Origin: Gnetum montanum
Taxonomy: Eukaryota; Streptophyta; Gnetopsida; Gnetales; Gnetaceae
Assembly (NCBI GenBank): GCA_015680685.1
Contig: MNCI01004872.1
Span: forward strand, 1,704,704 to 1,768,703
Length of the DNA: 64,000 bases
Direction: 5' to 3'
This document shows positions 56,347-64,000 of this stretch, piece after piece. Made by a program: the position numbers and the translations under genes. Every line of letters starts with the position of its first letter. The stretch's first letter is position 1. Below the pieces are notes generated by a model, which was not told where the DNA came from, ran no database searches, and saw only the letters and a list, made by a program, of their open reading frames with translations.

Positions 56347-56358
56347 GCTTTGATACCA
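56347..56358 (-). promoter_or_regulatory. Primer binding site, Met-tRNA, minus strand
   Basis: Minus strand reads TGGTATCAAAGC, matching the plant TGGTATCAGAGC site with one change, just downstream of a GGATGTTAAATAGG sequence that resembles the end of a chromovirus LTR. Confidence 0.75.
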
Positions 56359-56362
56359 CCTA

Positions 56363-57400
56363 TTTAACATCCTTATTAATTATTTATAAAATATCACCAA
56401 TAACTAATAGGAATGCTACAAAACCCCCCATGGATCTAAATTTAACATTAATCTTCCTATATCATAAAATAAACATGTAACTAATAAAAATTATTGATTT
56501 GGAGCATAAATAAAATAGTTCAACATGGTGTTGAAAAATTCTATAATATTAGCATTAATGATGAAATAAATATAATTATATGAAAATGAGAAACAACTCT
56601 GTCTATAAGGAGATGATCCTAATGATACTTATTTTACCTTAATGAGACTTCTAGAAACAAAGTTATTCATCTTAAAATTTTATTTAAATATATTCTAAAA
56701 ATAACATTAAAATAATAATATTCAATAAAATAATATTATTTTACCCTTAAATGTATAGAGGAAATTAAAATAAAGAATAACCCTTGTGAGATCTCAGAAA
56801 ATATGGCAAAGATAAAATTTCATATCATACTTTATTATGAAAATAAAAGTAAAATTTTTACTTATATCCGCTGAGCTCCTTTGGATCTATCACACCAATT
56901 TTAGAATTCCTTTTATGGAATATATTTTAATTGATAACTTAGTGTTTCCTTGTAAAATCAAACTATGACCTAAGGTTACTAGGCCAAGTCTCTTATTACT
57001 AAGTTAACACCTCATTATTTATTTATAAGAAAAGGTATATGATTCAAATATTCAAAATTTGTACTATTTTCTATTTTATAAAGATACAAAATATACAACA
57101 AATATGAGGTAGATCCCATAGGTCCATCCTTAATAAAAATGAACCATCTATCATCTCATGCTCTACTCTTGGTATCTTTTCTGGCTACCCTATGCTTCTC
57201 TACTAAAATGCATGAAAACGCAAAACCCCTTAAGTAAGAAATATTATTTTATTTCTATATCCATAGAGCATATAAGCTTTTAGATCAAACATTTAATGAT
57301 ATAGGCCAAAAAAATTTTAATTAAATATTTCAAATTATTCCAAAGTTTAGAAATGATTCAAAAATCTAAATATTTTATATGCAATCTATGAATATATAAA
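56363..57400 (-). repeat. Probable 5' LTR (inner part) of the chromovirus-type element
   Basis: Lies directly upstream of the primer site in minus orientation; its inner end (minus strand GGATGTTAAA) resembles the common GGGTGTTACA terminus. The outer limit is not fixed. If the direct repeat at 57408-58040 belongs to it, the LTR would be about 2 kb; otherwise it may end near the GTAACA at 57443-57448. Confidence 0.4.
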
Positions 57401-57407
57401 GAATAGA

Positions 57408-58040
57408 TATTGGTCTTTCCTCACTATCAAGATGAATTGACTGTAACAATGAAAAAATTTAGTGTTGGAGAATCAAAAAATTCTCATGTAAAATAGTTTA
57501 AATCCAAAATCCATGGGCCTTGAAAGGATCTGAAGTGCCTCAAATAGTCTTTCCAATCACTTGAGGACTTAGGAGGTCTATTATTAAGTATGTAAACTTA
57601 ATTAGGTGAAAACATATGAAATAATGATCTAAATGCTAAATCTAAGAACATAAAGATGGAAAAACAAAAAAGGCTTTAAATGCTTAATTTGTATTAACTA
57701 TTATAATAATTTTTAAAAAGTGGAAGGTTCAAAGAGTATAGATTGTGGGCTTTAAAAGCTTAAGAGTATAAAAATATCCTTAAAGTTTAATGCAAATGGC
57801 AGGATGTGTTCTACCACTACATCGGTACTTTTCTATCTCAACTAATCTACTTTTGAACATTGTCTACAATAGGTTCTCTCTACTCATGATGATCTACACT
57901 GGGAAAAGGTTATGAACTCTTAGATCTTGTTCTCCTCTGAAAGTCCAAATTTCAGCTGAATGCAAAATGATCTAAGAGTCTTGAAAGCTCCATTGATTCT
58001 TACTTAAGTAGGACATCAATTTGATGATTATTTCTAGTTT
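57408..58040. repeat. Dispersed direct repeat, copy 2
   Basis: Partner of 49885-50490 in the same orientation. See that entry for the shared words. It adjoins the putative chromovirus LTR. Confidence 0.6.
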
Positions 58041-58079
58041 GATTTTGTAAAACTTTTGACATTTTTATAGTGTGTTGGA

Positions 58080-58440
58080 TCCATTTTCATGGCCCAAAAC
58101 TACAACATGTGTACTACCAACATTTTTGACTTTTTGGACATAAAATAGCTACGTATAAGGCACTTTTCACCATCCAAAACTATAGCATATGGGCCACCAA
58201 CGTATGAGATTTTTGCTACCAAAATTTGTAGCATATTTAGACTATTTTCATGGCCCAAATTCCAACATATGAAAAATTTTAGCTCCACACACTATCCCAC
58301 ACATTGGCATAGTGTGTGGGATAGGGTGGTATAGCATATGGAGAAAAAAACACGTCATTTTCAATTATTTTTGAATCTCACACACTAGCATAAGGAAACT
58401 TCATAGTGTGTGGGGTAAAAATATTATTCTTTTAAATTAA
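58080..58440. repeat. Short degenerate tandem repeats and a perfect 12-bp inverted repeat
   Basis: A unit of the type TTTTCATGGCCCAAAACTA, CAACATGTG..CACCAACAT recurs three times at 58085-58280 with spacing of roughly 75-90 bp. At 58292-58303 and 58313-58324 CTATCCCACACA and TGTGTGGGATAG form a perfect inverted repeat around a 9-bp loop. The CACACACTA/TAGTGTGTGGG word recurs again at 58380-58415. Confidence 0.65.
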
Positions 58441-59740
58441 AAATGATCCAAAACTTTTCCAAAACAAGGCCACCATGTAGGATTTCTAATGGGAAAATAA
58501 GACATTTATTTTAGCCTTTAAATTTCCATCAAATTACAACGTGAACTTTGGCTTCAAAGCTTTTTATATGTCACATTAAATTTTTTGAGGTGTTTCATTA
58601 CATCCTCTTTGTTAATTTTTGGAGGATTGATCCAAGAAACATCAACAAAAAATCTAAAACACCATTATGAGTTTACACTAATGTTTCCTTTTCACATTTG
58701 ATTCTGTAGCTATCAAATCATGCCAAGGAGTGCTCACAATGGTGAAATAAGGTCACAATGAAATTTCAAGAGTTTTAGATAAGATGATGGTTACATTGGC
58801 TATCAAAGTATCGTCACATGGCTAACAAATAATTTCAAATGTTGACATCATGGCTATGTCATGGTGGTAACATGTTTGCTGAAGGAGGAGGTCTTCATGC
58901 CTTATGCTTGAACTACTGATTACTCAATGATGTTTGGAGGAACCAGCACCTTTTCCTTAGACTTCTTTGGTTACTTGGCTCTTTCCTTTTTGTTTCAAAG
59001 ATATTGGTTTTACCTTAGGATGCATTGACCTCTTGGCTATCTTGGCAATTTGCTTTCTGATTTTTTTAGGGGCAAAATCTTCATTGGATTTCATTACCAA
59101 GCCAAAAATTTGTTTCATTTTCTCGTTGAATGAGATGTGCTACATTTAGTGAACTTGAGTAGTAGAGCATGTTGAGGGAGATGTCACATTACCATGGTGC
59201 ATGGGTGTCAAACATAGGTTTTCATTATTAGCAAGGTAAGGAAGGCTACACTTTGGCTATGAGGTTATGGCTCAAGAGGGTTAACAAAGAGGATGTTAGA
59301 TAAGAACTATTGACAAGATTAAATAAGATAACTAAATCTTTTGCATTGATATCCTATGGTAACTTAGGACTGTGATGAGTCATACTTCTACGATGACTTC
59401 AAGATCATCCTAAAAACATAACTTTAAGAGGATAAGAAAATAGCTTAATGAATGCATATCATTACAAGAGATTGCATAAGGCCACATGAGATAATAAGCA
59501 AATATAGGCCACCATTGGTTACAACTAGTAGAACATTAGAAATCTATGTCTTGTTTAATCGATTAATACAAAGTTTGTAGTATTTTGTGATGCCAAACAA
59601 GAGATAAGAGTTCATGCAGGCTCACTTGTTGTAGGCCAATAAAGTTATCAATGTCGATCATCCATTGAAACCTATAAACAAGGGAAAATAAAGGCTACAA
59701 TAAAAAAGGTAAATGTTAGATATAATAAGATTTGAGATAG
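58441..59740. other. Unassigned intergenic stretch
   Basis: No domain, LTR end or tandem structure recognised. A 60-codon hydrophobic open frame at 58967-59149 has no recognisable motif. Confidence 0.4.
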
Positions 59741-59744
59741 GAAT

Positions 59745-60800
59745 GATTAACTAGATTGTTGAATTCATTCCCATCCATATCCATGGACTTGAATGTTGTG
59801 TTATCATAAGCTTTGGTAATCAAGAAAGGTCCTTTTTAATTGGCCAACAACTTGTCTTCTTGTTTGCAAATGGCCTTGAGGACAAGGTCTTCTTCCTTGA
59901 CTTTCCACCTATTTAGATTATGATGATTCTTTTTTTTCTACTTATCTTAATATTATTCAATGTTGGCCATTATTTGTATTTTTTATTTCTTCATCAAATT
60001 AAATTCAATGATATACATCTTCTTATTCTGCTCATCATTGATGAATTTAGATAGAGCTATCCTTAAGGATGAAACCTACAATTTAAGAGGCAACACAACT
60101 TCAAACCCATAAAATAGGCTATATAGGATGGCTATGATTATAGTTCTAAAGGTTTTTCTATAGGTCCAAAGTGCATACAAGAGTTCTTCATGCTACTTGC
60201 ATTTACCATTGCTCAACATTTTCTCAAGGAGGTTCATAATTACCTTATTATTTGCTTTAGCTTGGCCATTGACTTGTGGATAGTATGGTGATGAAAAGAA
60301 ATGTTTAATATTTAATTGTTGATAAAAAGTTTGCATCTCTTGGCTACTAAATTATGGTTCATTATCTATGACGATCATTCAAGGTATGCCAAAATAGAAT
60401 ATAGTATTATTCAATACGAATTTGTAGACTTGTTGTGTTGTTATTTTCCTTAGAGGGATAGTTTTAATTCACTTTGTGAAATACTTGGTTGCAATGATGA
60501 TGAAGCTATGCCTTGAAGTAAACTTAGGAGTTATAGGTCCAATTATATCAGTTTCCCATCATTGAAATGGTCATGTAATCTAAGTAGTGTTTAACTCAGT
60601 CAATGAAATATGTATTAGGTTGTTGTATGGTTAACAAATATCACAAGTTTTAACCTTTTGTAGGTAATTGCTTTCCATATATGTCTAATAGTATCCTAAG
60701 CATCTAATATTTGTGGCCATTGCTCTAGGTCCTATATGTCCTTCACATATATCCTCATATACCTATTCAAGAACCATGAGGGATTCTACTTTACTCAAGA
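59745..60800 (-). pseudogene. Tat-type gypsy integrase fragment, catalytic Glu lost
   Basis: Minus-strand order: DICEGHIGPRAMATNIRCLG, YY*TYMESN, then the zinc-finger Cys pair in VKTCDIC*P. DIIGPITPKF carries the first Asp. FIIIATKYFTKWIKTIPLRK and FGIP*MIVIDNEP follow, the latter with the second Asp. SSPYYPQVNGQAKANNKVIM has Lys (TTT on the plus strand, 60256-60258) where the catalytic Glu of G-Q-A-E-A stands. The C-terminal part shows EELLYALWTYRKTFR, EVVLPLKL, and KGPFLITKAYDNTTFKSMDM. It is isolated, with no other pol domain next to it, so it is a separate truncated element. Confidence 0.85.
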
Positions 60801-61635
60801 ATACTAAAAATTTACCATCATATGATCTTTGACATAATGTAATATTAGCTACAATGAAATATTATTTTGATATTTTATGTACAGTATCCTTTTGAGGGGC
60901 AATTAGGTTTATTGAGGTTCGCCATGCATAAGGTAAAACTTAAGGTCATCATATTACTCTTGTTGAGGAACATTGTCAATGGTGACTATAGAGGTGTCTT
61001 TAGTATTTTTCATGATGGGAAATTTGCTAAACACATTAGATGTCACACTTAGAGCTAAGGTGGCAATGCCATCAGATAAGATGTTCTCTACTTAGGAAAT
61101 GTATTGGATATCAACATCTGTAAACTGTTGATAGGATTCCTTCAATCATTTTATAAGATAGAGCTTCAGTGGAATAGGGTATAAACATTATTAATGACAT
61201 TCCTTCAATCATTTTATAAGATAGGATTTAGCCATGTCCCCCTTCTATGGCATAACACTATCCTAATAACTAATTTATGAGTAATATTTTTGCATTCTCT
61301 CATTTTCCACTTCCTTTCTCCCACTTTCTCTTAAAGCCTTATTATCAAATAAATGTTTTCTCTCTTCTTAGTGGATAATCTTTCAACATCTTAGTAGCAT
61401 CCATTAAGAGGAAAAAATGTTGTATCCACTTTTTTAGTATTCTCCATTGCCAGAATAACTAGGATTTCAACATTTCATATCAAATTTGGGCATCAAAAAT
61501 CCCTAAAATAGCATCACCAAGTATATTTTTCATTTACATATGTCTTTATAAAACCATTCTAAGTGATAACCTAGCATATGAGCATCAATTGTTGTGATCC
61601 ATACAACTTCAAGAGGTGAAAAATTCTAACTGTCT
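60801..61635. repeat. Intergenic stretch with a 26-bp direct repeat
   Basis: ATTCCTTCAATCATTTTATA plus AGATAG occurs exactly at 61136-61161 and 61199-61224, 63 bp apart. The rest of this stretch shows no recognisable gene. Confidence 0.6.
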
Positions 61636-61639
61636 AATG

Positions 61640-62310
61640 GGTAATGCTTACGCTAATGTTAGCATCACCCCCTGAGTGTTACCCTAATGTCACTATGTTT
61701 AAACTTCCTTTTAAATCTCCAAAAACCATTCTACATCAATATAGATATGACAACCATAAATGTTTTGCATCTTTGGTTAGTTTACTAACTCATGAAATGA
61801 AAATTTTCCAAGCATGGTCACTTGATGCTTATGCTAGCATTAGCATCAGCAATCTTGATCAAATCACAACATTTCTCCCATGAAAAAACCAACATTTTGA
61901 TCCTAGGTTTAACATCATTGACCTTTAAAAAATCAATCAAATGGTTCCCAAGGCATTAAATAATAAAATTAGGAAGATAAAAGGTAGTTTGGAAGGTTCG
62001 GGCTAGATTTGAAACTAAGTATTTCTAGATGATGCTAACACTGATATCAGCATCGATGTCAACATTAGTGTTAGCATTAGCATCATTCTAGTAGCATCAA
62101 CAATAATCAAGGCCACCATGCTAGCACTTAGCATTATCCTTTGACACCATGAGATTATAAGCATCTCATAGGCATCATTATGGCATAATTTAGCATTGGT
62201 TCAAGCATCAAAAGTGATCTCTACATATTGGAATGTTAGCTTGGAGAGTGCTTAAAATTCAAACCTTAAGAATGATGACATTGATGCTAATGCCATTGTC
62301 AAAATCGACA
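61640..62310. repeat. Cluster of GATGCTAA/TTAGCATC inverted words
   Basis: Words such as GCTAATGTTAGCATCA (61651), GATGCTTATGCTAGCATTAG (61824), GATGATGCTAACACTGATAT followed by CAGCATCGATGTC (62032), GTGTTAGCATTAGCATCATT (62070), and GATGCTAATGCC with ATTAGCATCAATG (62283-62320) recur in both orientations. Each can pair with its neighbours. On the minus strand the same words translate as Asp/Asn/Ala/Ile runs (INIDANVDFDNGISI), so a decayed low-complexity coding repeat is an alternative. Confidence 0.6.
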
Positions 62311-62319
62311 TTAGCATCA

Positions 62320-63799
62320 ATGTTTATTCCACATGCATGGATTATCCTTTTCAAATATCCAATTAATAAAAATAATTCATTGTCAACTAGACTTGACTTC
62401 AAGGTCAAATTTGAAAATTCCAAACCTATATATGCTAGGTCAAAATCCAAATTTTTCCTAATTCCTTAAGATCTAAAGTACTTTTTTGGATTTTGAGAGA
62501 TCAAGAGTACATTCTCAATGTCTCTTTTATGCTTCACAACCATCCCAACTCCTCCTAGCATTACGTGAGCTCAATGTAGCACTTAAGTCCCTAACAACTT
62601 ATAAGATGCTAGTGTTCACATCACTTAAACAATATTCACATCACCTACACTAGAATTTCTTTTTTCTTAAGCTCTGACATCACTTACTAGATAGTTCATC
62701 AAAATGGCCTAGTTTTGACTTTGAATTAATTCTAGATTATCTCTATAGCTCCTCCATACATATCTACACCTACCAATGATTAAACTTCATCATCAAAACC
62801 ATTACTTTGCTCATAAACTAAGTATTTATTACCATGTTTATCTATCATACATTTTTCATTATCCCTTGTAATTTTAGCCCTTCATACAAGGCAAACTTCA
62901 TGTTATATTAATAAATAACTTTGATTATTAAATAGGAAATACCAAAACCCTTTTCTCCATATTGATTATTTTTTTTATTATTTACATTATATTCTAAGTC
63001 ATCATAAGCATGATTCCCATACTCAGTTTTATTTTCATCAGTTATACATTATTAATTCTATTACTTAGACTTATCATTTTCATTATTACCCTAAAATTAT
63101 TAGTTTTTGAAAGGTATGCTAAGTCCATACTCGATTAGAATTTTATGTCCCTTCATGTTAAAATCATTGATTTATTGAGGATTATAGTGCTCTAAAGACT
63201 ATTTATGATCACGAGTTAGATATCTAATATCTAATTCATTGAGGTATACTTACAAGGTTATAAACAAAATACTTTTGTAAGAACATGGAGAAATAGTGAC
63301 AAAGATTTAAAGCCAAAGAGCCAAAAAAATCCCCTCAAACGTTGTGATACAATCAAGACATTAATATTTGAACATCACCATTTATCTCCAAGAACAAAAA
63401 ATTTCTTCATGAACATCATCATTTTTTAAAAAAAACATTGGTTCCTAGGTGGAGAAGGATTGTTTGATAAAAATCAATATTTTAGTAGTAACAAAAAAAA
63501 TCAAAGTAAGATTTTGAGAAAACTTTGAAAGTATAAGAAAGAGAAAAGAACCATAATATCCCATTGTATCTATGTGCCTTAATCTTTATACCATTTGCAC
63601 ATTCTTTCTTATATTGGATGTACTCTGATCTATTGTGAGATTGCTAAGAATCTTTATAAAATTTTATTTAAGATTTAAGTTTGAATTTGAGGATTTCCTA
63701 CCTAAAAATTCCATATGTAAGAAAGGGAGACTAGAAATCCTTGAAACTAGCATTTTTCTTCAAGAGATTGAAGAATTTAAAAGGGAGCCTAAGGGAAGA
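62320..63799. other. Unassigned AT-rich intergenic stretch
   Basis: No coding similarity or repeat recognised up to the LTR terminus at 63800. Confidence 0.45.
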
Positions 63800-64000
63800 T
63801 GATGAGTGGCGAGGTACCCCTACACTCAACCATACGAATACGAGCGTGCACGCGCGATCCGGTTGAACTCCGTAGACTAAATGCCTTAACGCCACAAGAA
63901 ACACTTGGGGTTAATCGTTCGTTGTCTTCCCAGGCTTGCTTGTAAGTGTCACGGTGTATGGTTAAGCAAGTCTGAGGTATGTGATTTTTTTGGTATTTTT
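63800..64000 (-). repeat. CpG-rich LTR of the Athila-like family, cut by the window end
   Basis: Begins TGATGAGTGGCGAGGTACCC, the same terminus and order of words as the LTRs at 33719 and 46082 (CAACCATACGAATACGAG, GGTTGAACTCCGTAGAC, GGGTTAATCG, GTCTTCCCA, TTGTAAGTGTCACGGT). The first 200 bases hold about 13 CpGs, against none to two in the aligned parts of the other two copies. By orientation this is the low-coordinate end of a minus-strand element or a solo LTR continuing beyond the window. Confidence 0.8.

Overview
The window looks like intergenic DNA from a large, repeat-rich plant genome, most likely a gymnosperm (conifer-type). The evidence is AT-rich sequence, no intact host gene, plant-type Ty1/copia and Ty3/gypsy elements broken by stops and deletions, plant tRNA primer sites, and CpG sites largely converted to TG/CA. 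The clade is inferred from the character of the sequence, not proven. No rRNA, tRNA gene or CRISPR array was seen. Every coding region listed is a pseudogene or a decayed element.

Layout, 0-24 kb. A probable gypsy integrase scrap lies at 1.3-1.8 kb and a near-perfect 98-bp tandem duplication at 2.6-2.8 kb. A bounded but gutted Ty1/copia element sits at 3,563-7,292, with two LTRs, a 5-bp target duplication, a Met-tRNA primer site and a polypurine tract; gag and RNase H are mostly missing. At 8.3-10.5 kb is an intron-bearing pseudogene with a coiled coil and a Ulp1 (C48) protease domain whose catalytic Cys is lost. Two arrays of one satellite family lie in opposite orientation: 225-bp monomers at 11.5-12.8 kb, and 360-bp composite monomers (225 plus a 135-bp internal duplication) at 20.75-23.28 kb. 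Between them are a decayed accessory-type ORF (12.9-13.8 kb, minus) and a Mutator-like (MULE) transposase fossil with a SWIM finger (16.5-18.7 kb, minus). The upstream sequence and short first exon of the MULE recur 4.2 kb away in the same orientation.

Layout, 24-50 kb. A 5'-truncated Ty1/copia element (about 24.0-27.96 kb, plus) keeps a probable 3' LTR and has lost all three integrase catalytic acids. From 29.9 to 49.5 kb there appears to be a nest. An older minus-strand Tat-like gypsy element (gag 49.46-47.1 kb, protease about 31-30 kb) is split by a 13.3-kb Athila/Tat-like gypsy element (33,719-47,017, minus). The inserted element has about 0.92-kb LTRs, a decayed tRNA-Asp primer site, gag, protease, RT, RNase H, integrase, and a 3-kb accessory ORF with a proline run and coiled coil before the 3' LTR. 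Its target duplication is CTAAT/CCAAT.

Layout, 50-64 kb. A heavily decayed chromovirus-type gypsy element (53.3-56.4 kb, minus) is followed by a Tat-type integrase fragment (59.75-60.8 kb, minus) and a patch dense in GATGCTAA/TTAGCATC motifs (61.6-62.3 kb). At 63,800 a third LTR of the Athila-like family begins and runs off the end. It is strikingly CpG-rich compared with its two relatives and is therefore probably a much younger insertion.
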